A stretch of DNA of 64,000 nucleotides from CAZDXJ01 sp050303615 (GTDB lineage: Bacteria > Pseudomonadota > Gammaproteobacteria > Methylococcales > Methylomonadaceae), in contig JBNLCC010000086.1 of NCBI GenBank assembly GCA_050303615.1, forward strand, positions 77,794 to 141,793, in the 5' to 3' direction. The position numbers and the translations under genes are program-made. Numbering within the stretch: position 1 is the first letter of the stretch; each line of letters starts with the position of its first letter. The notes under the pieces were generated by a model, which was given only the letters and a program-made list of their open reading frames with translations, was not told the origin of the DNA and did not search any database. This document shows positions 35,517 to 45,222 of this stretch, one piece after another.

Positions 35517-36920
35517 ATGTCGGGTAAAACATTATATGACAAACTTTGGGATGATCACGTTGTCTGTTCCTACGACGACGGGTCATCACTTATTTATATT
35601 GATCGCCAATTAGTGCATGAGGTTACTTCACCGCAGGCTTTTGAGGGGCTGCGGATGACCGGAAGAAAACCTTGGCGGAACTCAAGAAATCTGGCAGTGA
35701 CCGATCATAACGTACCTACTACGGATCGTGCGGCGGGAATAGCGGACCCCGTTTCCCGTTTGCAGGTTGAGACACTGGATAAGAATTGTGCCGAATTTGC
35801 CATCACGGAATTCGGGATGAGCGACAGCAGACAGGGTATCGTGCATGTTGTCGGTCCTGAGCAAGGAGCGACCCTGCCGGGTATGACTGTCGTCTGCGGT
35901 GATTCGCACACGTCAACACATGGCGCATCCGGCGCTTTGGCATTTGGTATTGGCACCTCGGAAGTGGAACATGCGTTGGCTACCCAATGTTTGATCCAAA
36001 AAAAATCAAAAAATATGCTGATTCGGGTCAACGGTCAGACCGGCGAAGGCGTTACAGCGAAAGATATCATTCTGGCCATTATCGGGAAAATCGGAACCGC
36101 CGGAGGAACCGGCTATACCATTGAATTTGCCGGTTCGGCAATCCGCGCATTATCGATGGAAGGACGCATGACCGTGTGTAATATGGCCATTGAGGCGGGT
36201 GCTAGGGCTGGTTTGATAGGGGTTGATGATGTGACGATTGATTACTATCGGGATCGTCCTTTTGCACCGAAGGCAAACGATTGGTTTATGGCCGAAAGGT
36301 TATGGCAAAAACTGCATTCCGATGATGATGCCGTGTTCGACAAAGTATTGGATATCGATGCGGCGACTATTAAGCCGATGGTAACTTGGGGAACCTCACC
36401 GGAAATGGTTGTCGCCGTTGATGAAGCCGTGCCCGATCCCGCTTACGAGGTGGATGCGGTCAAACGCCAAAGTATGCAGCGCGCATTGCAATATATGGAT
36501 CTGTCAGCGGGACAGGCGATAGCTGATATTATGTTGGACAAGGTTTTTATCGGTTCATGCACTAATTCAAGAATAGAAGACCTTCGTGCAGCGGCGGCGA
36601 TAGTGCATAACCGCCAAATTGCGGAAAACATTAAGCTGGCACTGGTTGTACCGGGCTCCGGGCTGGTAAAAAAACAGGCTGAAGCAGAAGGCCTGGATCA
36701 AATTTTTATCGCTGCGGGTTTTGAGTGGCGCGAGCCGGGCTGTTCAATGTGTTTAGCGATGAATGCGGACCGCTTGGAGTCGGGCGAACGTTGCGCATCC
36801 ACTTCAAACCGCAATTTTGAAGGCCGGCAAGGTTATGGCGGACGTACTCACCTGGTCAGTCCGGCAATGGCGGCGGCAGCAGCGATAGCAGGCCATTTTG
36901 TTGACATCAGAAAGCTATAA
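35517..36920 (+). CDS. leuC: 3-isopropylmalate dehydratase large subunit
   Basis: 467 residues (E. coli 466). Isomerises 2- to 3-isopropylmalate in leucine synthesis with LeuD. The [4Fe-4S] cysteines lie in VFIGSCTNSR and GCSMCLAMN. It is followed 15 bases later by leuD, the standard pair. Confidence 0.98.
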   Translation: MSGKTLYDKLWDDHVVCSYDDGSSLIYIDRQLVHEVTSPQAFEGLRMTGRKPWRNSRNLAVTDHNVPTTDRAAGIADPVSRLQVETLDKNCAEFAITEFGMSDSRQGIVHVVGPEQGATLPGMTVVCGDSHTSTHGASGALAFGIGTSEVEHALATQCLIQKKSKNMLIRVNGQTGEGVTAKDIILAIIGKIGTAGGTGYTIEFAGSAIRALSMEGRMTVCNMAIEAGARAGLIGVDDVTIDYYRDRPFAPKANDWFMAERLWQKLHSDDDAVFDKVLDIDAATIKPMVTWGTSPEMVVAVDEAVPDPAYEVDAVKRQSMQRALQYMDLSAGQAIADIMLDKVFIGSCTNSRIEDLRAAAAIVHNRQIAENIKLALVVPGSGLVKKQAEAEGLDQIFIAAGFEWREPGCSMCLAMNADRLESGERCASTSNRNFEGRQGYGGRTHLVSPAMAAAAAIAGHFVDIRKL

Positions 36921-36935
36921 GTCGGGTGAAAAAGA

Positions 36936-37571
36936 GTGAAAGCATTTAAAAAAATTACCGCCATTGTGGCACCTTTGGATAGAGCCAACATTGATACCGA
37001 TGCGATAATTCCTAAACAATTTCTCAAATCCATTCATCGTTCCGGTTTTGGCAAATACTTGTTTGACGAGTGGCGTTATCTGGACAGGGGAGAGCCGGAT
37101 ATGGATTGTACTCATCGTCCGCTGAATAACGATTTTATTCTCAATCAGGAACCATTCCGGAATGCTGAGATCCTGCTGACCCGGGAAAATTTCGGTTGCG
37201 GGTCTTCGAGGGAACATGCGCCGTGGGCTTTAGAGGATTACGGATTTAGAGTCATTATCAGTCCCGGGTTTGCCGATATTTTTTATAATAACTGTTTTAA
37301 GAACGGGTTGCTGCCGATCGTCCTGGATGCCGGGATTGTGGATACGCTATTCAGCGAAATTGAGACGGGTTATAAATTGACTGTGGACCTTGAGCAGCAG
37401 ACTGTCACCACGCCTGCCGGTGAAGTATTTACGTTTAATATTGATGCAACCAGAAAATATCGCTTGCTCAATGGACTGGACGATATCGCGCTTTCCCTGC
37501 AGCATGCCGATGAAATTAAGCGTTATGAAGCGGAACGTGCAAAGAGGGCGCCTTGGTTGTTTGCCGGGTAG
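36936..37571 (+). CDS. leuD: 3-isopropylmalate dehydratase small subunit
   Basis: 211 residues (E. coli 201). The swivel domain is recognisable from NIDTDAIIPKQFLK and NFGCGSSREHAPWAL. The start is a GTG at 36936. The usual next gene, leuB, is missing: the 191 bases that follow lead directly to asd. Confidence 0.97.
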   Translation: MKAFKKITAIVAPLDRANIDTDAIIPKQFLKSIHRSGFGKYLFDEWRYLDRGEPDMDCTHRPLNNDFILNQEPFRNAEILLTRENFGCGSSREHAPWALEDYGFRVIISPGFADIFYNNCFKNGLLPIVLDAGIVDTLFSEIETGYKLTVDLEQQTVTTPAGEVFTFNIDATRKYRLLNGLDDIALSLQHADEIKRYEAERAKRAPWLFAG

Positions 37572-37762
37572 GTGTACTTCGGAGTTTACCTGCCTGGATG
37601 AACACAACAGCAGGCAAACTGCTTTAGTGCTGCAATTCAAGGTAAACGGCAGCTAAGTTTTATCAAGATTAATTTTCCGCAAAGGGAAAATAGTATGGTG
37701 GTTTTTGATTCCGCGGACAAAAATTTAAGGTATCTCGACATTACAGTAAAGGGTTGTTGTTA

Positions 37763-38785
37763 ATGACAAAAAAATATAACGTTGCAGTTGTGGGTGCAAC
37801 CGGAGCAGTGGGCGAAGCGATGCTGTCCATTCTTGAACAACGAAATTTTCCGGTAGGGGAGGTATACACCTTAGCCAGCAGCAAATCCGCCGGTAAGCGG
37901 ATCGCATTCAAAAACGGGTCATTAACTATTCAGGATCTGGCTGATTTCGATTTTTCAAAGGCGGAAATAGGACTGTTTTCCGCAGGTGCCGCTGTTTCCG
38001 CTGAATACGCGCCGAAAGCGGCCGCCCAAGGTTGTGTGGTGATCGATAATACCTCGCAATTTCGCTATGATGAGGATATCCCCTTGGTGGTGCCGGAAGT
38101 CAATCCCGAGCAAATAGCCGCCTATAAGAACCGGGGGATTATTGCTAATCCGAACTGTTCCACCATTCAAATGCTGGTAGCATTGAAACCGATCTATGAT
38201 GCGGCCGGTATCAAACGTATCAACGTTTGCACTTACCAGGCGGTCTCAGGTACCGGCAAAGAGGCGATTGAAGAACTCGCCACGCAAACGGCAAAACTGC
38301 TCAATGGCAAACCGATTGAAAGCCGGGTTTATCCCAAGCAAATAGCATTTAACGTTTTACCGCAGATCGATATTTTTATGGAAAACGGCTATACCAAGGA
38401 AGAGATGAAAATGGTTTGGGAAACGCAGAAAATTTTTGCCGATGATTCAGTAAAGGTCAATGCTACTGCGGTTCGCGTTCCTGTATTTTACGGTCACTCG
38501 GAAGCGGTGCATGTTGAAACCCGCGATAAAATTGATGTGCTGACAACCAGAGCGTTATTGGAAAAAGCCCCTGGCGTTACACTATTAGATGACAGAAAAG
38601 ACGGTGGTTATCCCACCCCGGTTACCGAGTCATCAGGTAATGATAATGTGTTTGTCGGACGGATCAGGGAAGATATTTCATGTGCGAACGGCTTGGATTT
38701 ATGGGTGGTGGGCGATAACGTGCGTAAAGGCGCGGCTTTAAACAGTATACAAATTGCTGAACTGCTGGTAAAAAAATTCATCTAG
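37763..38785 (+). CDS. asd: aspartate-semialdehyde dehydrogenase
   Basis: 340 residues. Reduces aspartyl phosphate for the lysine, threonine and methionine branch. GATGAVGE near the start binds NADPH; the catalytic Cys is in NPNCSTIQM, with the active-site His in the C-terminal half. The ATG at 37763 follows AAAGGG by 9 bases; a TTG three codons earlier is not needed. It precedes fimV, a conserved order. Confidence 0.97.
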   Translation: MTKKYNVAVVGATGAVGEAMLSILEQRNFPVGEVYTLASSKSAGKRIAFKNGSLTIQDLADFDFSKAEIGLFSAGAAVSAEYAPKAAAQGCVVIDNTSQFRYDEDIPLVVPEVNPEQIAAYKNRGIIANPNCSTIQMLVALKPIYDAAGIKRINVCTYQAVSGTGKEAIEELATQTAKLLNGKPIESRVYPKQIAFNVLPQIDIFMENGYTKEEMKMVWETQKIFADDSVKVNATAVRVPVFYGHSEAVHVETRDKIDVLTTRALLEKAPGVTLLDDRKDGGYPTPVTESSGNDNVFVGRIREDISCANGLDLWVVGDNVRKGAALNSIQIAELLVKKFI

Positions 38786-38857
38786 TCTAAGCTTATGGAT
38801 TGTATATAACTTTTTTCGGAATAAAACTGTGGTAGATATCTGTGAAGGAGAGCGTAA

Positions 38858-41461
38858 GTGCGCAATTTGACTAAAACTATAGCGGTTGTGACGTTAATGG
38901 CGCCGGTTGCTGCGCATCCGTTAGGTATAGGTGATATTGAATTGCACTCCGCTCTGAACCAAACGTTAAACGCTGAAATTTCACTGTATTTGGCAGAAGG
39001 GGAAAACCTGGGAGATATCCAAGTAAGTCTCGCTCCCCCGGGTAAGTTTAAAGAAGTGGGTATTCCCAGAAGCTATTTTCTATCGCAGATAAAGTTTCAG
39101 CCTATCGTTAAACCTGATGGCAGCGTGGTAATTCAGTTAAGTTCGGCTGGCGTTGTCAAAGAGCCTTATTTGGATTTTTTACTTCAAGTCAGTTGGCCTA
39201 ATGGAAGTTTATATAGGGAATTTTCAGTGTTGATGGATCCGCCGGTGACCTACCAGCAACCGGTAACTGCCGCATTGTCGGTTCCGGAAGCGGAACGGCC
39301 GTTAACACCGGGCTCTGTCTCGGGTATCGGCAGTACAACACCGGTTCCCGAACGGTCACCCCGTGCCCGGTTTCAAAATCTGCAAGCTGAAGGACAATAC
39401 GGTCCTACCCGTAGAAACGATACCCTCTGGGAAATCGCGCAGAAAGTCAAGACGCATGATGTTTCCGTAGAGCAAATGATGATCGCTTTATACGAGGCGA
39501 ATCCCCAAGCATTCTATAATGAAAATATCAATACCTTGATGGTAGGGAAAACGCTTAAGGTACCGGAAAAAGATATTGTCCTCAGGCTCTCGAGAAAAGA
39601 AGCCCGCGCGGAATTCAGTCGACAGACTAATATATGGAAAGGAAATGTAGCAGCTGCCAGGCATGATGAGCCGGTAACGGTCACCGAAGAGGATGCCAGT
39701 CATTTGAAGCTTGTAGCGCCTGGCGAAGGAGATGTTGGCGAGCAGGAACTTGTGGCGGCCAAGCAAGTGGACATTGATGAGGCGGCTATTGGAGAACTTG
39801 CCGCAGAAGAGGCAGTCGAGACCGAATTGGGACAAGAAAACAGGGAAATCAAAAGCCGCTTGGAAAAACTGGAACAGCAATTAATTGCGATGCAGAAAAT
39901 GCTCGCATTAAAGGACGAACAACTTGCCGCTTTGCAGAGAGAGAAAGCAAAAGCGGTACCAGCTATTGAGCCGGAAACGGCTGTTCCTCCGGAACCCGTT
40001 GAGCAACCGGCAGAGCGAACTACCGAAGCTGTTAAACCCGTTGAACAACCCATAAAGCCCATTGAGCAACCGGTGAAACCGGTTCCGGAAGTTAAGCCTG
40101 GACCGGCTGTCAAGCCGGTAGTGACAACCGGTCCCGATAATACGGCGTATTATATGACGATCGGGGGCGTTGGTTTTAGCGTCCTCGGTCTTCTTGGATG
40201 GCTTTGGTGGCGTCAGCGCCGCTTGGAGGAAGAAGATAGTACTGAAAGTATGTTCGCCGCCTCCAGTGAAATTATATTACCTGAAACCGACCAGGAGTTA
40301 TCCATTCCTGTCGTTGATGAAAAGGCTTATGACGCGGATACGGTAGGTGAAAGTTCTTTTTTAAGCGAATTCATTCCCAGCGATTTTGACGCTTTCGATA
40401 CCGAACATGCCGAGGTCGACCCCATTTCCGAAGCTGATGTTTATCTTGCCTATGGTCGTTACCAGCAGGCCGAAGATTTGATGCGTCAAGCTATTGAAGA
40501 AAATCCCGAACGCGATGAATGCAAATTAAAGTTGCTGGAAATCTTTTTTGCCAATGAAGACAAAGCATCATTTGAAAAATATGCTAAACAACTGGCTGAA
40601 TCGGGCAAAAAGGATGAGGTGGTGTTTTGGGCCAAAGTCGCCGAAATGGGAAGTGAATTTATACCGGAATCCGCATTGTTTGATGAAACAGCAACGGCTG
40701 ATTTTGATTCGGGCCGAGCATCTCAAGCCGCTGACATGGAAGAACCTGAAAAACAGCAAGATTCCGCTCAGGAAGTTAAAGCGGCGTCAATGGATGTTGC
40801 AGAGTCCGAAATGGATTTTGATTTGCCAGAATTGGATGCTGAAAAAGAACAAACTGACGCCGCTGAATCCGATGTGGAAGCGGTTGATATGGAAACGGAA
40901 AATTTCGATTTCGAGCCTCATGATGACAACGATGAAGCGCCCATCCGCTTGGAGAGTGTAGAAACATTGGATGATCGTTCGGAATATGATACAAGTGCCA
41001 GTGAGCAGGCATTCTCTGAAAATCCATTCGAAGAAGGAGTGGATAATGATCAACGGCTTGAAAGTATCGATTTCGATATCGATCTGGAAGAACCGGCTGA
41101 TTCAATACAGTTGGATTCCTCATCCGAACAATTGGATACGGAAGCCTCGGATGAATTCGATTTTACGCGAAATGAGTCATCCGGGCCCGGTTTAAGCAAA
41201 GATTTATCCGGGCTCGATGATTTTAGTTTCGATTTTGATCTGGACAGTTCTTTAACGATTGACGATGAAACTACCGACGACGAAGATGCCGCTATTAACC
41301 TGACCGAAATGGATGAATTTGAAACCAAGATTGATCTGGCCAAAGCCTATATTGATATGGGAGATCCTGATGCTGCCAGGAACCTCGTCGGTGAAGTTTT
41401 GGAAAATGGCAGTGACGACCAGAAACATAAGGCTCAGATCCTATTAAACACGTTGCAATAA
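38858..41461 (+). CDS. fimV: FimV family peptidoglycan-binding polar protein
   Basis: 867 residues; a GTG start with GGAG upstream. The FimV N-terminal domain (IGDIELHSALNQ near residue 24) follows a signal-like stretch. A LysM domain (about 185-240) binds peptidoglycan, then a coiled coil (about 320-370), a Pro/Glu/Val-rich repeat (about 365-425), one membrane helix (about 430-447), and a very acidic cytoplasmic part ending in the conserved FimV C-terminal domain. In relatives it organises the cell pole for type IV pili. It sits in the usual place behind asd. Confidence 0.93.
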   Translation: MRNLTKTIAVVTLMAPVAAHPLGIGDIELHSALNQTLNAEISLYLAEGENLGDIQVSLAPPGKFKEVGIPRSYFLSQIKFQPIVKPDGSVVIQLSSAGVVKEPYLDFLLQVSWPNGSLYREFSVLMDPPVTYQQPVTAALSVPEAERPLTPGSVSGIGSTTPVPERSPRARFQNLQAEGQYGPTRRNDTLWEIAQKVKTHDVSVEQMMIALYEANPQAFYNENINTLMVGKTLKVPEKDIVLRLSRKEARAEFSRQTNIWKGNVAAARHDEPVTVTEEDASHLKLVAPGEGDVGEQELVAAKQVDIDEAAIGELAAEEAVETELGQENREIKSRLEKLEQQLIAMQKMLALKDEQLAALQREKAKAVPAIEPETAVPPEPVEQPAERTTEAVKPVEQPIKPIEQPVKPVPEVKPGPAVKPVVTTGPDNTAYYMTIGGVGFSVLGLLGWLWWRQRRLEEEDSTESMFAASSEIILPETDQELSIPVVDEKAYDADTVGESSFLSEFIPSDFDAFDTEHAEVDPISEADVYLAYGRYQQAEDLMRQAIEENPERDECKLKLLEIFFANEDKASFEKYAKQLAESGKKDEVVFWAKVAEMGSEFIPESALFDETATADFDSGRASQAADMEEPEKQQDSAQEVKAASMDVAESEMDFDLPELDAEKEQTDAAESDVEAVDMETENFDFEPHDDNDEAPIRLESVETLDDRSEYDTSASEQAFSENPFEEGVDNDQRLESIDFDIDLEEPADSIQLDSSSEQLDTEASDEFDFTRNESSGPGLSKDLSGLDDFSFDFDLDSSLTIDDETTDDEDAAINLTEMDEFETKIDLAKAYIDMGDPDAARNLVGEVLENGSDDQKHKAQILLNTLQ

Positions 41462-41478
41462 TCCAGTATTGAATAATC

Positions 41479-41506
41479 AAAAAAGCCTCGGTAAAGATGC
41501 TTTTTT
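41479..41506. terminator. weak terminator between fimV and the Hpt gene
   Basis: AAAAAAGC (41479-41486) pairs with GCTTTTTT (41499-41506) around a 12-base loop; it overlaps the stop codon of the convergent Hpt gene. Confidence 0.45.
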
Positions 41507-41882
41507 ACTGGCCGTTCAAAATATTGAATATCGGAGTCTGGGCTTTTATCAAATGATTAATTTGTGATTGAAGGTTAAGTAAAAGAAGTTGCGCGTTTGA
41601 CGTGTCTTGTCCAAGTAAACAAACCTCCAATAAATAAGCCGGTAATTGGATATTCGCTAATCCACAGAAACCGACTGATCCGTGTAATTTATGAGCGATC
41701 TGGTAAGCGGTAGAAATATCTTGTTTTTCAAGTGCGTATTGAATTTCCTCAGCCTGGATGGGCAGTTCGAAAAATAGTTTTTCAAATAATGATTTCGCTA
41801 AACTTTCATCATTGGACGTCTTTTTCATAACCATGTTGACATAATCAGCAGCAGACGGGAGAGAAGGATTTTTTTTCGGCAT
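41505..41882 (-). CDS. Hpt-domain phosphotransfer protein
   Basis: 125 residues, almost all one histidine phosphotransfer domain; the phosphorylated His lies in AHKLHGSVGFCG (about residue 67). Such proteins pass phosphate between a hybrid kinase and a response regulator. No hybrid kinase is adjacent: the nearby FixL-like kinase has a plain histidine kinase core and its own FixJ-like partner, so the partner of this protein is elsewhere or unknown. Confidence 0.8.
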   Translation of the reverse strand: MPKKNPSLPSAADYVNMVMKKTSNDESLAKSLFEKLFFELPIQAEEIQYALEKQDISTAYQIAHKLHGSVGFCGLANIQLPAYLLEVCLLGQDTSNAQLLLLNLQSQINHLIKAQTPIFNILNGQ

Positions 41883-42015
41883 TCTGGGTTGATGATCAGC
41901 TGAATAACAGTTATTTGCGCAGCAACCGGATTAATTTTTGACCTTGTTTCGGATGCCAGTCTGAGAGCATAGCAAATATCGAATAGCAATTACATAGGAT
42001 TTAAGGCCAGGGTGC

Positions 42016-42041
42016 CTTGAAATTTGCAAAATAAACCCGAT
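42016..42041 (+). promoter_or_regulatory. heat-shock (sigma-32-type) promoter before hsp20
   Basis: CTTGAAA (42016-42022) and CCCGAT (42036-42041) are 13 bases apart, close to the sigma-32 consensus (CTTGAAA, about 13-15 bases, CCCCAT). It lies 65 bases before the hsp20 ATG. Confidence 0.65.
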
Positions 42042-42106
42042 AATTATTTTATCAACAATCCATAATCAAACTTTATTAAACAAACTTAGATTAGCTGGAG
42101 GTCGTA

Positions 42107-42544
42107 ATGGCTATTACACGTTATGAACCATGGGGTTTACTCAACCAACTTCAAAAGGAACTCGAAAGGGCGTATGAAAGTGATACGCAGGAAGGTTCCA
42201 TTGCTACAGCGGAATGGGCACCGGCTGTCGATATAAAAGAAGAGGCTGAACGTTTTATCATACATGCTGATATTCCGGGGGTTAAACCCGAGGGAATCGA
42301 TGTCAGCATGGAAGATGGTGTTATTACTATTAAAGGTGAAAAGAAAACCGATGCCGCAGTAAACAAGGAAGGCTACAAGCGCGTCGAGAGAATCTCAGGC
42401 ACTTTTTACCGTCGTTTTTCATTGCCCGATACTGCTAATTCCGAAGCGATAACCGCAAAGTCCTCCAACGGGGTTTTGGAAATATGTATTCCAAAACGTG
42501 AGGCTGTGAAACCCAAGAAAATTACTGTCGATTCAGTGGAATAA
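42107..42544 (+). CDS. Hsp20/alpha-crystallin small heat-shock protein
   Basis: 145 residues, the usual size. The alpha-crystallin domain (about 38-130) includes IHADIPGVKPEGIDVSMEDG, ITIKGEKK, RISGTFYRRFSLPD and the NGVLEICIPK C-terminal strand. It holds unfolding proteins in soluble complexes. GGAGG precedes the ATG and a sigma-32-type promoter lies upstream. Confidence 0.95.
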   Translation: MAITRYEPWGLLNQLQKELERAYESDTQEGSIATAEWAPAVDIKEEAERFIIHADIPGVKPEGIDVSMEDGVITIKGEKKTDAAVNKEGYKRVERISGTFYRRFSLPDTANSEAITAKSSNGVLEICIPKREAVKPKKITVDSVE

Positions 42545-42555
42545 TAGAATAAAAA

Positions 42556-42577
42556 AAGGAGCCTTCATAGGCTCCTT
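42556..42577 (+). terminator. terminator after hsp20
   Basis: AAGGAGCC (42556-42563) pairs with GGCTCCTT (42570-42577) around a 6-base loop, followed by ATTTTAAT. Confidence 0.7.
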
Positions 42578-42617
42578 ATTTTAATAACTCCCGGCTTAAT
42601 CTTTGCGGCCGAATAAA

Positions 42618-44408
42618 TTAGACAGATTTCGGCAACGTAAAATAAAATGTCGCTCCTTTGTTTTTTGTACTTTCAAAACGTAACACGCCGTTATGTGCTT
42701 CAATGATTGACCGGCTGATAGAGAGGCCCATACCCATACCCATGCTTTTCGTCGTATAAAACGGTGTGAAAACTTGCCGTTTTTGTTTTTCGTTAAATCC
42801 CGGCCCGTTATCTTTAATGCTGACTTCCACCTGATTCTGTTGATTAAGGCATGTATGTATAATCAATAGCTTATGATGTTTTTCCGGCATTGACTGCAGC
42901 GCTTCAAAGCTGTTGCGAATTAAATTTAATAATACCTGCTCAATTTGTATAAAATCGGCATATACGGTGGGAAGCGAATCGGAAAGGTCGGTTTTGACTT
43001 TTATCTGTAACTGCAAAGTTTCATTATGACATAACGCCAAAGCGGTTTTAACTAATTCATTTATATAGACTTTTGACGGATGAATTTTACGTGATCTGAC
43101 AAATTCTCTCATACGGTGAATTATCTGGCCTGCTTTGATAGCCTGTTCATTCGCTTTGTTCAAAATCTCAATAATTCTGAGCCGATCAAAGTGTGGAGAT
43201 TGGAGAAAGTTCAGGCAAGCCTGGGTATAGTTTGCAATAGCGGTCAGCGGCTGATTGACTTCGTGGGCTATCCCCGATGCCATCTCCCCCATCAATCCAA
43301 GACGAGTCACATGGGCCAGTTCGGATAGGTGTTCCTTGTCTTTTTGTTCTTTATATTTGCGTTTGGTTGCGTCGCGTAAAATACCGGTATAAAAACGTTT
43401 ATTGTCAATTTCAAATTCGGCAAGCGATAAATCGATGGGAACCAGTGTCCCATCTTTGTGCTTGCCCTGAAACTCGCGAATTGATCCGACAAGATGGGAT
43501 TTATGGGTATTAAGGTAATGGCTTAAGTACTTATCATGTTTTTTTCCGTCTTTTAAAGGCATCAGCACACTGATATGCTGACCCAGCAATTCGTTTCTTT
43601 GGTAACCGAAAATGGTGGTGACTGCTGCGTTAATTGACTCAATGATACCGGAATCGTCAATAGTGATAATACCTTCCACGGCAGCATTAAAAATGGAATT
43701 GAGTTTCGCTTCATGATCCATTAATTCCCGCCTGGATTTAGCGAGTTCGGCAACTTTCTCCTGTAGTTCACGATTAGTCTTTAATAACTCTACGGTTTGG
43801 CGAAAGACTTTTTCTTCCAATTTGAGGTTGAGTTCCCTTATCGTTGCTTCAGCCGACTTGCTTTGACTAATGTCGTTAACTGTCATCAAAAATAGACAGG
43901 TGTTGTCGGAAACCCTGGCAGCCATGCCATGTAATTCGACGGTGGAATAATGTGTTTGGTTGGCTTTAAGCCTTAATACAATTGAATTTTTTTTCGGATA
44001 TTTCGACAACGAATTCCAAAAATATAAGAATTTATTTTTATCTTCCTGAAGAATAAATTCCGCCAGTTTTTTGTCGGCTAAATGTCTTTTTTTGTGCCCC
44101 AAAATATCAGCAGCCTTTACATTAGCCTGCAGGAAAAAGCCATCTTCGTCCAGTGTTAGATAACCTAGCGGTGCAAAATCATACAATTGCGCGTAACGGT
44201 CACGCGAAAGTGTCACGTTATGCTGATTTTCCCTTAGATTTTCGTTCTGCAGCACCAGTTCTATTTGGCGGGCCTGAAATTTGTAGAGCAGATCTTCAAT
44301 TTCCGTACGAGACATGCGCTGCAAAGCAGCTCGATTTCCGGAGAAGACCGGGTCCGTCGGAATAAGACTCTTACCGTTATCATTAATGTTGCCGGAAAAA
44401 TTTTTCAT
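42618..44408 (-). CDS. PAS-PAS sensor histidine kinase, FixL-like
   Basis: 596 residues. Order: a helical N-terminus, PAS 1 (about 70-180), a coiled coil (about 190-240), PAS 2 (about 240-355), a histidine phosphoacceptor GIAHEVNQPLTAI (about residue 383), and an ATPase core with DNGPGFNE and the glycine-rich loop. No membrane segment is seen, so it is likely cytoplasmic. PAS 2 resembles FixL: KKHDKYLSHYL (near 283) and HLVGSIREF match the positions of FixL's heme His and distal Arg. Whether it binds heme is not shown. Downstream of the FixJ-like gene in the same direction. Confidence 0.85.
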   Translation of the reverse strand: MKNFSGNINDNGKSLIPTDPVFSGNRAALQRMSRTEIEDLLYKFQARQIELVLQNENLRENQHNVTLSRDRYAQLYDFAPLGYLTLDEDGFFLQANVKAADILGHKKRHLADKKLAEFILQEDKNKFLYFWNSLSKYPKKNSIVLRLKANQTHYSTVELHGMAARVSDNTCLFLMTVNDISQSKSAEATIRELNLKLEEKVFRQTVELLKTNRELQEKVAELAKSRRELMDHEAKLNSIFNAAVEGIITIDDSGIIESINAAVTTIFGYQRNELLGQHISVLMPLKDGKKHDKYLSHYLNTHKSHLVGSIREFQGKHKDGTLVPIDLSLAEFEIDNKRFYTGILRDATKRKYKEQKDKEHLSELAHVTRLGLMGEMASGIAHEVNQPLTAIANYTQACLNFLQSPHFDRLRIIEILNKANEQAIKAGQIIHRMREFVRSRKIHPSKVYINELVKTALALCHNETLQLQIKVKTDLSDSLPTVYADFIQIEQVLLNLIRNSFEALQSMPEKHHKLLIIHTCLNQQNQVEVSIKDNGPGFNEKQKRQVFTPFYTTKSMGMGMGLSISRSIIEAHNGVLRFESTKNKGATFYFTLPKSV

Positions 44409-44598
44409 AACAACACTTCTTTTTTATAAAAAAAATTTGACAATTAAGTAATGTAATACGTTCCGTTCATAAAATCGGAATGGTAACCAACCCGCGAGCA
44501 GCGATGATGGTTGCAAAATTCAGCGGCCGTCAGATTGTTTAGCGGTAACTAATCAATCCATAACGGGATACTATTTTCGTTAAAGCATGGGATCGCAT

Positions 44599-45222
44599 TT
44601 ATAGTTGTCCGCAGGTGAACGCCATGACGATCAGATCACTTAAGCTTTCGGCCTGCATTTTTTCCATAACATGTGCTCTATGTATATCGACGGTACGGTG
44701 GCTGATACCGAGAATTTTTGCTGCTTCCTTGTTTGAGCTGTTTGTAATAATCAATTTCATCACCTCTTTTTCACGAGGTGTTAATGTATTGAAGCGCTGA
44801 AGGATTTCCCTTTTAAGGCTCAACTTTTCCCAGTTTTCGAACTGTTTTTGAAACGCTTCATCGATACGTTTTAACAATAGTTGGTTATCAAACGGTTTTT
44901 CAAAAAAGTCTACTGCACCGGCCCTGAAGGCTTTTGATGACGTAGTCACGTCGCCATGGCCGCTGATAAATATGATGGGTATCTCGACACCTTTGTTGAT
45001 TAATATTTCCTGAAGTTCTATGCCGTTGATGACGTTCATCAGAACGTCCAGAATCAAACAGCCAGGCTGGCCCGGACGAAAATTCTCCAAAAAAGACTCT
45101 GCGGATTCAAAACAACTAACCGTAAAACCGGCTGACTCCAATAACAACTGCAGCGAGTCGCGTACAAAGAATTCATCGTCGACGACATAAACAGTGGCGT
45201 TCTGCTTATCAATAGTCATCAT
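44599..45222 (-). CDS. FixJ-like LuxR-family response regulator
   Basis: 207 residues. Receiver domain (about 9-125) with the phosphorylated Asp in CLILDVLM (about residue 58) and the Lys in FFEKPF; a C-terminal LuxR helix-turn-helix (TPREKEVMKLI, then GISHRTVDIHRAHVM). This is the FixJ/NodW group. It lies 190 bases upstream of the FixL-like kinase on the same strand, so the two form a likely two-component system. ATG one codon in is an alternative start. Confidence 0.92.
   Translation of the reverse strand: MMTIDKQNATVYVVDDEFFVRDSLQLLLESAGFTVSCFESAESFLENFRPGQPGCLILDVLMNVINGIELQEILINKGVEIPIIFISGHGDVTTSSKAFRAGAVDFFEKPFDNQLLLKRIDEAFQKQFENWEKLSLKREILQRFNTLTPREKEVMKLIITNSSNKEAAKILGISHRTVDIHRAHVMEKMQAESLSDLIVMAFTCGQL

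Noticed and set aside
40000..40120. Pro/Val/Glu repeats in fimV as a DNA tandem repeat
   Set aside because: Degenerate protein-level repeats typical of FimV linkers; DNA units are not regular.
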